Assembly (NCBI GenBank): GCA_029780695.1
Contig: JAKOYD010000136.1
Location: forward strand, 1 to 47,195
Reading direction: 5' to 3'
Source of the DNA: Pseudomonadota bacterium
GTDB taxonomy: Bacteria > Pseudomonadota > Gammaproteobacteria > Burkholderiales > Burkholderiaceae_C
Length of the DNA stretch: 47,195 bases
Position 1 is the first letter of the stretch. Every line of letters begins with the position of its first letter. The translations under genes were made by a program, and so were the position numbers. The notes below the pieces were generated by a model that saw nothing but the letters and a program-made list of their open reading frames with translations, did not search any database and was not told where the DNA came from. Below, in pieces: positions 32,449 to 40,772 of this stretch.

Positions 32449-34044
32449 CTAGCCGATCACCACCTCGACCAGGCTGCAGCCCTTGCGCGCCAGCGCAGCC
32501 TCCAGTACAGCGTGCAGCCCCTGGGCGTCGGTCACGCGCTCGCCGGGGCAGCCTTGCGCGATCGCGAGCTGGTCGTAGCGGATGCCGGGCACGGCTATGC
32601 CGACCACCTTCTCGCCCGGCGCGAACCCGAGCAGGCCGGCGTGGCGTTTCATGGCGGCGTAGCCACCGTTGTTCAGCACCACGAAGGTGACGTCCAGCCC
32701 GAGCTGCGCGGCGCTCCAGAGGCTCTGGATGCTGTACATGCTGGAGCCGTCGCCGATCAGCGCGATCACCCTGCGATCGCGTTGCGCCAGCGCGATGCCC
32801 ACGGCCGCCGGCATGCCGAAGCCCAGGCCGCCGCTGGCCATGGTGAAGAAAGTGCCGGGCCGCGTCATCGGCAGGTACTGCTGCATCCACGGACGGGCCG
32901 TGGGCGCCTCTTCCACCACGATGTCGGTGGGGCGGCGCAAGCGCGCCAGCGCCTGCAGCACGTACGCCGTGCTGAGCGGATCCGTCGCCGAAACCTCGGG
33001 CGGCGCGGGGCGCGGCGCCGGCGCGTGGCGGGGCCGTTGCAGTAGATCCTGCAGCAGGTCCTCCAGCGCCAGGCGGATGCCGCCCAACACGCTGAGGCCT
33101 TCCGGCACGGACGCCGCGGCCTCGGGATCGTCGGTGAGCACCGCCAGCCGCGCGCCCTCGGGCACGTGCGAGCCTTCTGTGCCGCGCGGCACGTGGTAGG
33201 CGAACGCGGGCGCGCCAACCACCAGCACCAGGTCGTGGCCGGCCAGACGTTCGCGCAACTGCGCGCCGGCCGCAGGCAGGAAACCCCGGAACAGCGCATG
33301 GTCCTCGGGGAAGCTGCCGCGCGCCGACATCGGCGCCGCGAACACGCCGGCCTGGCAGGCTTCGGCCAGGCGCACGACCTGTTCCCAGGCGCCGTCGCGG
33401 TCGACCGCGGCGCCCACCACGATGGCGATGCGCTCACTCTTGCCGATCGCGTCACGCAGCGCGTCGATGCCATCGGCGGCCGGGCGGATGTCGCGGTATC
33501 CGGCGAGCCGCGGCGGTGCAGCGCAAGGCTGGTCCCAGTCGTCCGCCGGCACCGACACCATCACCGGGCCGCGCGGATGCTGCATCGCCGTCTGCCAGGC
33601 GCGGGCGATGGCCAGCGGCACGTCCTGCGCGCGCGCCGGTTCGATGCAGTACTTGACGTAGGGGCGCGGCAGCTCGGTGACCTGCCGCGAGAAGAGGTAG
33701 GGATCGAACGGGTGCAGCGCGCGGTACTGCTGCCCCGCCACGATCACGAGGGGCGTCTGGTTCTTGAACGCGGTGTAGATCGCGCCCATCGCATTGCCGA
33801 CGCCTGCCGCCGAATGCAGGTTGACGAAGGCCGCGTTGCCGCTGGCCTGCGCGTAGCCATCCGCCATGCCGACCACGCAGGCTTCCTGCAGGCCCAGCAC
33901 ATAGTGCATGTCCCCGGGGAAGCCGCGGAACATCGGCAGCTCGGTGGACCCCGGGTTGCCGAACATCACCCGGCAACCGGCGTCCCGCATCAGCTGGTAG
34001 AAGGCATCGCGCACGGTGCCGCCCGCAGGCGGCAGTGCGTCCAT
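32449..34044 (-). CDS. mdlC: Benzoylformate decarboxylase-like ThDP enzyme
   Basis: The 531-residue thiamine diphosphate enzyme has the activating E54 (GLQEACVVG), the benzoylformate decarboxylase catalytic set S33 (NPGSTE), H77 (NLHSAAG) and H284 (GAPAFAYH), and the ThDP motif GDG (431-433) with NN (458-459). These residues match benzoylformate decarboxylase better than acetolactate synthase or pyruvate decarboxylase. It would convert a 2-oxo aryl acid to the aldehyde. It lies 5 bp downstream of the Bug receptor gene on the same operon; the catalytic residues support the type, the exact substrate is open. Confidence 0.82.
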   Translation of the reverse strand: MDALPPAGGTVRDAFYQLMRDAGCRVMFGNPGSTELPMFRGFPGDMHYVLGLQEACVVGMADGYAQASGNAAFVNLHSAAGVGNAMGAIYTAFKNQTPLVIVAGQQYRALHPFDPYLFSRQVTELPRPYVKYCIEPARAQDVPLAIARAWQTAMQHPRGPVMVSVPADDWDQPCAAPPRLAGYRDIRPAADGIDALRDAIGKSERIAIVVGAAVDRDGAWEQVVRLAEACQAGVFAAPMSARGSFPEDHALFRGFLPAAGAQLRERLAGHDLVLVVGAPAFAYHVPRGTEGSHVPEGARLAVLTDDPEAAASVPEGLSVLGGIRLALEDLLQDLLQRPRHAPAPRPAPPEVSATDPLSTAYVLQALARLRRPTDIVVEEAPTARPWMQQYLPMTRPGTFFTMASGGLGFGMPAAVGIALAQRDRRVIALIGDGSSMYSIQSLWSAAQLGLDVTFVVLNNGGYAAMKRHAGLLGFAPGEKVVGIAVPGIRYDQLAIAQGCPGERVTDAQGLHAVLEAALARKGCSLVEVVIG

Positions 34045-34049
34045 CGCGC

Positions 34050-35057
34050 TCACTGCGGCTGGATGTTGGCCGCCTTGGCGACCCGGCGCCAGCGCGCGAT
34101 GTCGCTGGAGATGCGCTTGCTCAGGGCGGCGCCATCGGTGTCGCCCGGCTCCAGTCCCAGCTTGTGCATCTTCTGCACGTTCTCCCTGTCCTGCAGGATC
34201 TCGCCCACTGCGGCGCGCAGCTTGGCCAGCACCGGCGCCGGCGTGCCCTTGGGCGCCATCAGCGCGGTCCAGATCGGGATGTCGTAGCCGGCGAAGCCCG
34301 CCTCGGCGACGGTCGGCACGTCCGGCAGCGCTGCCGAGCGCTTGGCGGTGGTGACGGCCAGCGCCTTGAGCTTGCCGCCCTGGATGTGCGGGATCACGGC
34401 CGGGCTGTCGAGCACCGCCACCTGGGTCTCGCCGCCCAGCAGGCCCATCACGGTGGGGCCGGAACCCTTGTATTGCACGTGGTTGAACTTCACGCCGGCC
34501 GCCTCGGTCAGCGTCTCGGCCACCAGCACGAAGGAGGTGGTGGGCGTGCCGTGGTCCAGCCGGCCGTCCTTGTGGGTCTTGGAGAACTGCACGAGTTCGG
34601 CGAAGTTCTTGACCGGCAGCGAAGCGGGCACCGTCACCACCAGCGGGAAGGTCGCCAGCAGCGCGATCGGCTCGAAGTCCTTCTCGGGATCGTAGGCCAG
34701 GCTCTTCATGAGCACCGGGTTGGTGGTCAGGCCGCCGCTGGACGACACCAGCAGCGTGTAGCCGTCCGGCGCCGCCTTGGCGACCAGGTCGTTGCCGATG
34801 GCGGAGGCCGCGCCCGGCTTGTTCTCCACGATGAAGCTCTGCTTCAACTTTTCCTGCAGCTTCTCGGCCACCAGCCGCGCGAGGATGTCGTTGGTGCCGC
34901 CCGGCGGGAAGCCGACGACGATCTTCACCGGCTTGTCCGGATAGGCCTGGGCGGCGGCTTGCGGGGCGTGGAAGGCCAGCGCGGCGAACGCGACGGCGGC
35001 GACACCGGGCAGCGCGCGCAACAGCAGGCGGCGCGCGGCGGAAGGACGTTGGGGCAT
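34050..35057 (-). CDS. Bug/TctC family tripartite tricarboxylate receptor protein
   Basis: The 335-residue precursor has a twin-arginine-like basic N-terminus and hydrophobic core (ARRLLLRALPGVAAVAFAALAF), cleavage near AAAQA, then YPDKPVKIVVGFPPGGTND, PDGYTLL, and the conserved KGSGP and IPHIQGGKLKALAVTT segments. These periplasmic proteins bind carboxylates, often aromatic or dicarboxylic acids, for TctAB transporters or signalling. No TctA/TctB genes are in the window. ATG 35057 gives a normal signal peptide. First gene of the leftward arm of the IclR island. Confidence 0.9.
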   Translation of the reverse strand: MPQRPSAARRLLLRALPGVAAVAFAALAFHAPQAAAQAYPDKPVKIVVGFPPGGTNDILARLVAEKLQEKLKQSFIVENKPGAASAIGNDLVAKAAPDGYTLLVSSSGGLTTNPVLMKSLAYDPEKDFEPIALLATFPLVVTVPASLPVKNFAELVQFSKTHKDGRLDHGTPTTSFVLVAETLTEAAGVKFNHVQYKGSGPTVMGLLGGETQVAVLDSPAVIPHIQGGKLKALAVTTAKRSAALPDVPTVAEAGFAGYDIPIWTALMAPKGTPAPVLAKLRAAVGEILQDRENVQKMHKLGLEPGDTDGAALSKRISSDIARWRRVAKAANIQPQ

Positions 35058-35100
35058 GCGGAAGGTCTCCTGGATGTTGGAATGAACGGCGCGTCTTGAT

Positions 35101-35115
35101 GTCCACGCAGCGGAT
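35101..35115. promoter_or_regulatory. IclR operator A (imperfect), downstream of the tctC-mdlC promoter
   Basis: GTCCA-CGCAG-CGGAT matches the island consensus GTCCG-N5-CGGAC at 8 of 10 arm positions and shares atgtcc and agcgga with sites C and E. It starts about 9 bases after the -10 box of the leftward promoter, the same distance as site E from the rightward -10. Confidence 0.55.
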
Positions 35116-35124
35116 TGCGAGTCC

Positions 35125-35154
35125 ATTTTATGGACGGATCTTGATCTGCGTCAA
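35125..35154 (-). promoter_or_regulatory. Sigma-70 promoter of the leftward tctC-mdlC operon
   Basis: On the minus strand TTGACG (35154-35149) and TAAAAT (35130-35125) are separated by 18 bp. Transcription would begin near 35118, about 60 bp before the receptor ATG. Operators C and A flank it. Confidence 0.6.
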
Positions 35155-35168
35155 ATTCCGGATCGCAT

Positions 35169-35183
35169 GTCCGTGTAGCGGAC
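35169..35183. promoter_or_regulatory. IclR operator C, upstream of the tctC-mdlC promoter
   Basis: GTCCG-TGTAG-CGGAC is a perfect palindrome, inside a longer pseudo-palindrome (atgtccg...cggacacat) at 35167-35187, just after the iclR stop. It lies 14 bp upstream of the -35 box of the leftward promoter. Confidence 0.65.
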
Positions 35184-35190
35184 ACATGAG

Positions 35191-35967
35191 CTAGCGGCTC
35201 GCCGGCTTGACCACGCTACCGAATCCCAACGCTTCCGACAACCGGGAAGACTCCTGCTGCAGCAGCCTGGCGATCTGCTTTTGCCGCGCCGCGTCCATGC
35301 GCACCTCGGGGCCGAACACGCCGATCGAGCCGGCCACCTGCGACTGCCGGTCGAAGAAGGGGACGGCGACCGCCACCGCGCCCGAGACGAGTTCGTTGCG
35401 GCTGACGGAGTAGCCGCGCTTGCGGGTCGCGCCCAGCTCCGCCTCCAGGTCCTTCAGGTCCAGCTGCGTGCCTTGCGCGTAGTCCCGCAATTGCTCGGGC
35501 GTCGGGTCCATCCAGGCCAGGATGGCGCGGCCGGTGGCACCCAGGACCAGCCGCTCGGTGGAGCCGACGCCGCGCTTGAAGTTCAGCGGTTGCGGGCTGG
35601 GCAGCTCGGCGATGCACAGCCGCATCTGGCCCTGCGGCACCAGCAGGGCGACCGTCTCGCGCGTCTCTTCCCAGATCTTGCGCAGCACCGGATCGGCCAG
35701 GCTGCTGAGATCGAGAGTCGCCTTCCACACATGGGCCAGGCGCGACACCGCGGGGCCCAGGCGAAAGCGCTGCGGCTCGCCCACAGACACCAGGAAACCA
35801 TGCTCCTGCAGCGTGTAAATCAGGCGGTACAAGGTGGGCCGCGACAGGTCCACCCGCTTGAGCAACTCTCCCGCCGAGAGCTGGGGATCTTCTTCGGTGA
35901 AGGCGGCCAGGATCTCCAGCGCGCGGCCCACGGCGCGGACGTTCTCGTTCTTCTCGACGGTGCTCAT
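35191..35967 (-). CDS. IclR family transcriptional regulator
   Basis: The 258-residue regulator has an N-terminal helix-turn-helix (RALEILAAFTEEDPQLSAGELLKRVDLSRPTLYRLIYTLQEHG, about 15-55) and a C-terminal ligand domain with GATGRAILAW, RKRGYSVSRNELVSGAVAVAVPFFD and GSIGVFGP. It lies between the two arms of the aromatic island, with four GTCCG-N5-CGGAC-type sites in the flanking regions. An aggagggg ribosome site precedes the ATG. Its own CATAAT box (35992-35997) overlaps operator D, so autoregulation is likely. Confidence 0.88.
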   Translation of the reverse strand: MSTVEKNENVRAVGRALEILAAFTEEDPQLSAGELLKRVDLSRPTLYRLIYTLQEHGFLVSVGEPQRFRLGPAVSRLAHVWKATLDLSSLADPVLRKIWEETRETVALLVPQGQMRLCIAELPSPQPLNFKRGVGSTERLVLGATGRAILAWMDPTPEQLRDYAQGTQLDLKDLEAELGATRKRGYSVSRNELVSGAVAVAVPFFDRQSQVAGSIGVFGPEVRMDAARQKQIARLLQQESSRLSEALGFGSVVKPASR

Positions 35968-35996
35968 GGTTCCCCTCCTGCGATGCCCGGCATTAT

Positions 35997-36011
35997 GTCC
36001 GCTCTGCGGAC
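35997..36011. promoter_or_regulatory. IclR operator D, upstream of the dioxygenase promoter
   Basis: GTCCG-CTCTG-CGGAC, extended to a 8-bp arm palindrome at 35995-36013 (atgtccgc-tct-gcggacat). It ends 1 bp before the -35 box of the rightward promoter and overlaps a possible -10 of iclR. Confidence 0.7.
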
Positions 36012-36014
36012 ATC

Positions 36015-36044
36015 TTGACCCAGAACAACGTCAGTCCATACAAT
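36015..36044 (+). promoter_or_regulatory. Sigma-70 promoter of the rightward dioxygenase operon
   Basis: TTGACC (36015-36020) and TACAAT (36039-36044) are separated by 18 bp. Transcription would begin near 36051, about 34 bp before the reductase ATG. Operators D and E flank it. Confidence 0.65.
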
Positions 36045-36054
36045 GAGACCGCAT

Positions 36055-36069
36055 GTCCGTTCAGCGGAC
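36055..36069. promoter_or_regulatory. IclR operator E, downstream of the dioxygenase promoter
   Basis: GTCCG-TTCAG-CGGAC lies directly after the predicted start point and just before the ggagg ribosome site of the reductase gene. Binding here would block transcription start, in contrast with the upstream site D, which could support activation. Confidence 0.68.
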
Positions 36070-36084
36070 TTTTCTGGAGGTTTC

Positions 36085-37083
36085 ATGGCCGGCACCGCTT
36101 TTCCCGTTACCCTGCTCTTCGCCGACGGCGTCTCCCAGCGCATCGCCGTTCCCTGCGGTGGCAAGCTGATCGAAGCGGCGCAGGAAGCCGGCCTGAACCT
36201 GCTGACCGATTGTTCCAACGGCCAGTGCGGCACCTGCACCGCGCAGCTGGTGTCCGGCAGCGTCGATCTCGACGACTACGACTCCGCCGTGCTGACCGAT
36301 GCCGACCGGGCTTCAGGAACCGTGCTGCCCTGCGTCTGCCGCGCCAGCGGCCCGTGCGCGATCGAACTGCCCTACGACTCCAGCGAAGCGATGAGCGAGG
36401 AACCCGCACCGGTGGTCGCGCAGGTCACCGCCGTGGAGCAGGTCGCCAGCGAAACGGTGCGGCTGGAAGTGCAGCTGCCCGAGGCCGTCGCGTTCGAGCC
36501 CGGCCAGTACGTGCGCATCACGCCGGCCGGCGCCGACTTCCACCGTTCCTATTCGATGGCGAACGTGCCGGGGACGGACCGCCTGCAGTTCTTCATCCGG
36601 CTGGTGCCCGGCGGCGCTTTCTCCGAGTGGCTGGCGGGCGCGAAGCCCGGCGACGCCGTGGAGCTGAGCGCGCCGCACGGCACCTTCTTCCTGCGCCAGG
36701 AAGACCGGCCCCGCCTGTTCGTGGCCGGCGGCACCGGTGTCGCCCCCTTCCTGTCGATGCTGCGCGCCATGGCGGACCAGCCCACCGCGCAGCGCACCAC
36801 CTTCCTGATCGGCGCACGCACGCCCGGCCACCTGTTCGCCCTGGACGAACTGCGCCAGCTCGGTGAAAAGCTGCAAGGAATGGAACTGCAGGTGGCCGTC
36901 GAACAGGACGCCGATGCCGGCTGCCACGCCGGTTATGCCACCGACCTCATCCCGCAGCTCGGGCTGGATCCTTCCACCCGCGTGTACCTGTGCGGCCCGC
37001 CGCCGATGGTGGAAGCCGGCCGCCGCGCCGCCGCCGCCGCCGGCCTGCCCGCGGCGGACGTGCTCTGCGAACGCTTCGCCTGA
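36085..37083 (+). CDS. BenC-like ring-hydroxylating dioxygenase reductase (2Fe-2S, FAD, NAD)
   Basis: The 332-residue protein has an N-terminal ferredoxin domain with C43, C48, C51 and C83, an FAD domain with RSYS (154-157) and an NAD domain with AGGTGVAP (214-221) and LCGPPPMVE. This is the order of BenC/XylZ/AntC (class IB) reductases, opposite to the reductase at 3689. It supplies electrons to the oxygenase encoded next. ATG 36085 follows ggagg with 4-5 bases spacing. First gene of the rightward operon. Confidence 0.9.
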   Translation: MAGTAFPVTLLFADGVSQRIAVPCGGKLIEAAQEAGLNLLTDCSNGQCGTCTAQLVSGSVDLDDYDSAVLTDADRASGTVLPCVCRASGPCAIELPYDSSEAMSEEPAPVVAQVTAVEQVASETVRLEVQLPEAVAFEPGQYVRITPAGADFHRSYSMANVPGTDRLQFFIRLVPGGAFSEWLAGAKPGDAVELSAPHGTFFLRQEDRPRLFVAGGTGVAPFLSMLRAMADQPTAQRTTFLIGARTPGHLFALDELRQLGEKLQGMELQVAVEQDADAGCHAGYATDLIPQLGLDPSTRVYLCGPPPMVEAGRRAAAAAGLPAADVLCERFA

Positions 37084-37108
37084 CGACCCCGATCCGAGAG
37101 AGACCCGC

Positions 37109-38476
37109 ATGATCCCCATCACACCGCAATCCCGCTACGACGCGCTCGTGAAGCTCCGCGAGGGCAAGATCGGCCGCGAGATCTTCTCCGACCGCGAGAT
37201 CTACGAGGAGGAACTGGAGAGGGTCTTCACCCGCGCCTGGCTGTTCGTCGGCCACGAGAGCCAGGTGCCCAACCCGGGCGACTTCTTCACCTCCCGCATG
37301 GGCGCCGAGTCGGTGATCCTCGCGCGCGACAAGAAGAAGAAGGTACACGTGTTCCTGAACTCGTGCCGGCACCGCGGCATGAAGGTGTGCCAGTACGACC
37401 ACGGCAACACGCAGCTCTTCACCTGCCCGTACCACAGCTGGAGCTACACCACCGACGGCAAGCTGTTCGGCGTGCCGCAGTTCAAGCAGTTGTACGAAGG
37501 CTGCATGGACAAGGAGGAGTGGTCGCTGATCGAAGTGCCGAATATGGAGGTCTACAAGGGCACGGTGTGGGCCAGCTGGGACAAGGACGCGCCCGATTTC
37601 CTGACCTACCTGGGCGACGCGAAGGCCCACCTCGACCTGGCGCTGGACTGCCGCGACGGCCGCGAAGGCGGCTCCGAGGTGCTGTTCGGCGTGCACAAGT
37701 GGATCATCCCGTGCAACTGGAAATTCGCCGCCGAGAACTTCCTGGGCGACACGTACCACAACGTCAGCCACCGCTCGGTCGACCTGATCGGCATCGGCCC
37801 CAGCGCCGAGGCCGGCGTGAAGGGCCGCCGCGACAACGAGATGGAGAAGGCGCAGCACGTCTGGGCCAACTTCCCCGCCGGCCACGGCGTGCACAGTGCG
37901 ATCATGCCGCAGGACTGGGAGTTCCTGAACACCTACCAGAACAACCCCGTGGTGGCCGAGTACTTCCGCGAGGCGCATGCGAAGCGCAAGGAACGCCTCG
38001 GCGCCGAGCGGCACCGGCTGATCCCCTTCGTCGGCACCATCTGGCCCAACACGTCCTTCCACGGCAACCAGCCGCGCAACCTGTGCGTGTGGCATCCGCA
38101 CGGCCCCGAGTCCACCGAGGCCTGGCGCTTCTTCCTGGTGGACGCCGATGCGCCGCAGGAAGTGAAGGACTTCCTGCGCATCTACTACATGCGTTACTCC
38201 GGGCCCGCCGGCATGACCGAGCAGGACGACATGGAGAACTGGAACTACGCCACGGCCGGCAGCCGCGGTGTGATCGCCCGGCGCTATCCGTTCAACTACC
38301 AGCAGTCGCTGGGGAAGGTGAGCACGGATGCGCCGGTGCCGGGCAACGTGAGCGTGCAGGTGAGCGAGGAGAACCCGCGGCAGTTCTATCGCCGCTGGCG
38401 CGACTACATGAACGGCGCCGACTGGGACACCCTGCTGGGCCGCAAGGACAAGGAGCCGGCGAGCTTCGCCGCGTAA
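37109..38476 (+). CDS. Aromatic ring-hydroxylating dioxygenase alpha subunit
   Basis: The 455-residue large subunit has the Rieske ligands C86, H88, C106 and H109 (CRHRG and CPYHSW) and the catalytic iron motif NWKFAAENFLGDTYHNVSH with N203, D214, H217 and H221. This alpha subunit pairs with the beta subunit at 39292. It is related to benzoate/biphenyl/naphthalene-type alpha subunits; the carboxylate or other substrate cannot be told. The ATG follows gagagaga with about 9 bases. Gene order in the operon is reductase, alpha, SDR, beta. Confidence 0.92.
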   Translation: MIPITPQSRYDALVKLREGKIGREIFSDREIYEEELERVFTRAWLFVGHESQVPNPGDFFTSRMGAESVILARDKKKKVHVFLNSCRHRGMKVCQYDHGNTQLFTCPYHSWSYTTDGKLFGVPQFKQLYEGCMDKEEWSLIEVPNMEVYKGTVWASWDKDAPDFLTYLGDAKAHLDLALDCRDGREGGSEVLFGVHKWIIPCNWKFAAENFLGDTYHNVSHRSVDLIGIGPSAEAGVKGRRDNEMEKAQHVWANFPAGHGVHSAIMPQDWEFLNTYQNNPVVAEYFREAHAKRKERLGAERHRLIPFVGTIWPNTSFHGNQPRNLCVWHPHGPESTEAWRFFLVDADAPQEVKDFLRIYYMRYSGPAGMTEQDDMENWNYATAGSRGVIARRYPFNYQQSLGKVSTDAPVPGNVSVQVSEENPRQFYRRWRDYMNGADWDTLLGRKDKEPASFAA

Positions 38477-38480
38477 GCCC

Positions 38481-39269
38481 ATGTCCGTTGTCATCGTCAC
38501 CGGCGGGACCTTCGGCCTGGGCCAGTCCATCACCGTCGAACTGGCCCGCCGCGGCCACCAGGTCGTGGCCTTCGGGCTCGCCCAGCCGCAGGTCTCCAGC
38601 ACGGCGCAGGGGCTGGATTCGGTGCTGCAGGCGCTCGAACAGGCCGGCTGCAAGGCCGACGTGCTGGAAGCCGACGTCACCAACGCGGCCGACGTCCAGC
38701 GTGTCGTCGATCACACCGTCGGTCGCTACGGCGCGATCCACGGCCTGGTGAACAACGCGGCCATCGGTCCTCTGGGTACCGTGCTCACCACCGACGAGGC
38801 AGTGTTTGCCAAGGTGCTGGAGGTGAACGTCAAGGGCACCTACCTCATGAGCCGCGCCGCCCTGCCCCACATGATCCGCGGCGGTGGCGGTGCCATCGTC
38901 AACATCGGTTCCGGCGCCGGCTACGGCAAGCCCGACATGGCCGCCTATGCCGCCAGCAAGGGTGCCATCGTGGCCCTGAGCATGGCCATGGCCTACGACC
39001 ACTTCCACCAGCGCGTGCGCGTGAACGTCGCGATTCCGGGCGGCGGCGGCATCGTTTCCGGCATGAGCGTCGGTCGCTTCGGCGGCGACGCCGCTGCCTT
39101 CGCACGCAAGCCCGCGCCCGGCACCGCCGCCGGCCGCCCGGCGACCGGCCGCGACCTGGCCAACGCAGTGGCCTTCCTGCTGTCGGACGAAGCCGAAACC
39201 ATCTCGGGAACGGTCGTCGACGTCGGCTGTTTCGCACATCAGGGCGGGCCGGTCCCGCCCAGGCCTTGA
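38481..39269 (+). CDS. SDR family dehydrogenase, probable cis-dihydrodiol dehydrogenase
   Basis: The 262-residue classical SDR has TGGTFGLG (7-14), NNAA (91-94), and catalytic S144, Y156 and K160 (YAASK). It starts 4 bp after the alpha subunit stop, between the alpha and beta genes. By position it would oxidise the cis-dihydrodiol made by the dioxygenase to a catechol, as BenD does, but that substrate is inferred. Confidence 0.85.
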   Translation: MSVVIVTGGTFGLGQSITVELARRGHQVVAFGLAQPQVSSTAQGLDSVLQALEQAGCKADVLEADVTNAADVQRVVDHTVGRYGAIHGLVNNAAIGPLGTVLTTDEAVFAKVLEVNVKGTYLMSRAALPHMIRGGGGAIVNIGSGAGYGKPDMAAYAASKGAIVALSMAMAYDHFHQRVRVNVAIPGGGGIVSGMSVGRFGGDAAAFARKPAPGTAAGRPATGRDLANAVAFLLSDEAETISGTVVDVGCFAHQGGPVPPRP

Positions 39270-39291
39270 GCCCCCTCCAGGAGAGAAGAAC

Positions 39292-39885
39292 ATGCCAGAA
39301 ACCTTGGAAACCGCGGCCGCAGTGACGCCGGCCGCCGCACCGCGCCTGCCGCGCGATGCGCGCTACTACGACACCAAGCGCGAGATCGAGGAGTTCCTCT
39401 ACGACGAGGCGAACCTGCTGGACGAGCGCCGCTTCCAGGAATGGCTGGGCACGCTGGCCGACGACCTGCGCTATTTCATGCCGATGGAATACAACGTGAA
39501 GTTCGGCGAGCACGCCACGCGTGAGCTGACCCGGCGCGACCAGGAAATGAGCTGGTTCAACGAAGGCAAGTGGTCGGTGGGCAAGCGCGTCGAGCAGATC
39601 ATGACCGGCGTGCACTGGGCCGAGGAGCCGCTGTCGCGCGTGTGCCGGCTGGTGAGCAACGTGCAGCTGCGGGCGATGTCGACCAACGCCGCCGGCGAAC
39701 TGGAGGTGGACGTCACCAGCCGCTTCCTGATCTACCAGAACCGCTGCGAGTACGAGGAGTACTTCTTCGTGGGTGACCGCTTCGACCGCATCCGCCGCAC
39801 CGCCGACGGCTGGAAGCTGGCGCAGCGCGAGATCCGCATCCACCAGAACGTGCTGCTGGCCAAGAACCTCTCCATCTTCTTCTAG
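39292..39885 (+). CDS. Aromatic ring-hydroxylating dioxygenase beta subunit
   Basis: The 197-residue protein has the small-subunit cone fold pattern: EEFLYDEANLLDERRFQEWLGTL near the N-terminus, YFMPMEY, TGVHWAEEPLSRVCRLVSNVQ, and the C-terminal DGWKLAQREIRIHQNVL. It gives structure to the alpha3beta3 oxygenase. A ggagagaag ribosome site precedes the ATG. The first 20 residues are an Ala-rich extension. Confidence 0.92.
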   Translation: MPETLETAAAVTPAAAPRLPRDARYYDTKREIEEFLYDEANLLDERRFQEWLGTLADDLRYFMPMEYNVKFGEHATRELTRRDQEMSWFNEGKWSVGKRVEQIMTGVHWAEEPLSRVCRLVSNVQLRAMSTNAAGELEVDVTSRFLIYQNRCEYEEYFFVGDRFDRIRRTADGWKLAQREIRIHQNVLLAKNLSIFF

Positions 39886-39894
39886 GAGGACGTC

Positions 39895-40086
39895 ATGCTC
39901 AACCTGCTTGCGATCGTGCCCGGACAGGTGCTGCGCCTGAAGGACGGCAGCAGCGCCGAAGTGACCGAGAACATCGGCGACGGCATCTGGCTGAACGCGC
40001 GCGGGGCCGACGGGATGGAGGAGTTGGTGTTCTGCGAGGACATCGCCTCCGTCGAGCCCGCACTGGCGCAGCAGGCCCCGGCCTGA
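39895..40086 (+). CDS. Small protein of the dioxygenase operon
   Basis: The 63-residue protein is rich in beta strands (LLAIVPGQVLRLKDGSSAEVT, then GIWLNARG, EELVFCEDIASV). It has an aggagg ribosome site and starts 9 bp after the beta subunit stop, so it is translated from the operon. I do not recognise a family. Its short barrel-like pattern could fit an assembly or ferredoxin-docking helper, but that is speculation. It has one Cys. Confidence 0.65.
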   Translation: MLNLLAIVPGQVLRLKDGSSAEVTENIGDGIWLNARGADGMEELVFCEDIASVEPALAQQAPA

Positions 40087-40117
40087 GCGCCTGGCGCCGG
40101 CGAGCGAGAATTGCCGG

Positions 40118-40765
40118 ATGTCCAACGCGCCCTTCCTGCCCCTGCTGCTGACGATCATCGAGGCGGTGGGGACGCTGGCCTTCGCCCTCTCCGGCTTGCT
40201 GGAGGCTGCGCGCAAGCGGCTGGACGCCGTCGGCGTCTGCCTGGTGGCCGGCCTCGCCGCCTTCGGTGGCGGCACCTTGCGTGATGTCTTGCTGGACCGG
40301 CGGCCCTTCGTCTGGGTGGCGCACAGCGAGTGGTTGTGGGTGCTGCTGGCGCTGTGCATCGCCGCCATGGCCTTCCTGCGCGCGCGCCATTTCGCGCCCA
40401 CCGAAAAGGCGATGCAGTGGCCCGATGCGCTGGGCCTGGGCCTGTTCAGCGCCACCGGCACGCAGCTGGCGCTGGCGCAGGACCTGCCAGGGATCGTGGC
40501 GGTGTTGATGGGCGTGATCACGGCCACCTTCGGCGGTGTGCTGCGCGACGTCGTCTGCAACGAGATCCCCACCGCGTTCAGCGATCACCGGCCGTATGCG
40601 ATCTGCGCCTTCATCGGCGGCTGGGTGCTGGTGCTGGCGCAGCACGCCGGCCTGGCGGCGAGCCTGGCCCTGGTGTTGGGCGCCGCCTGCGCGACCGGCT
40701 TGCGGGTGGCGGCGCTGCTCACGGGGTTCACGCTGCCGCGGTGGTCCTCGGGCGACGCCGCCTGA
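40118..40765 (+). CDS. TRIC/UPF0126 family cation channel protein
   Basis: The 215-residue membrane protein shows the repeated pattern of the TRIC family: EAVGTLAFALSGLLEAARKRLDAVG with GGGTLRDVLL, and the second half ATGTQLALAQ with FGGVLRDVVCNEIP. Seven membrane spans form two inverted repeats. Family members are trimeric potassium channels. It lies 31 bp after the small operon protein but has a different kind of function and is probably separate. Confidence 0.88.
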   Translation: MSNAPFLPLLLTIIEAVGTLAFALSGLLEAARKRLDAVGVCLVAGLAAFGGGTLRDVLLDRRPFVWVAHSEWLWVLLALCIAAMAFLRARHFAPTEKAMQWPDALGLGLFSATGTQLALAQDLPGIVAVLMGVITATFGGVLRDVVCNEIPTAFSDHRPYAICAFIGGWVLVLAQHAGLAASLALVLGAACATGLRVAALLTGFTLPRWSSGDAA

Positions 40766-40772
40766 CGCGCAT

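Noticed and set aside
35121..35135. gtcca-tttta-tggac as a fifth IclR operator
   Set aside because: It deviates at two key positions and is made mostly of the -10 box of the leftward promoter, so the likeness is probably chance.
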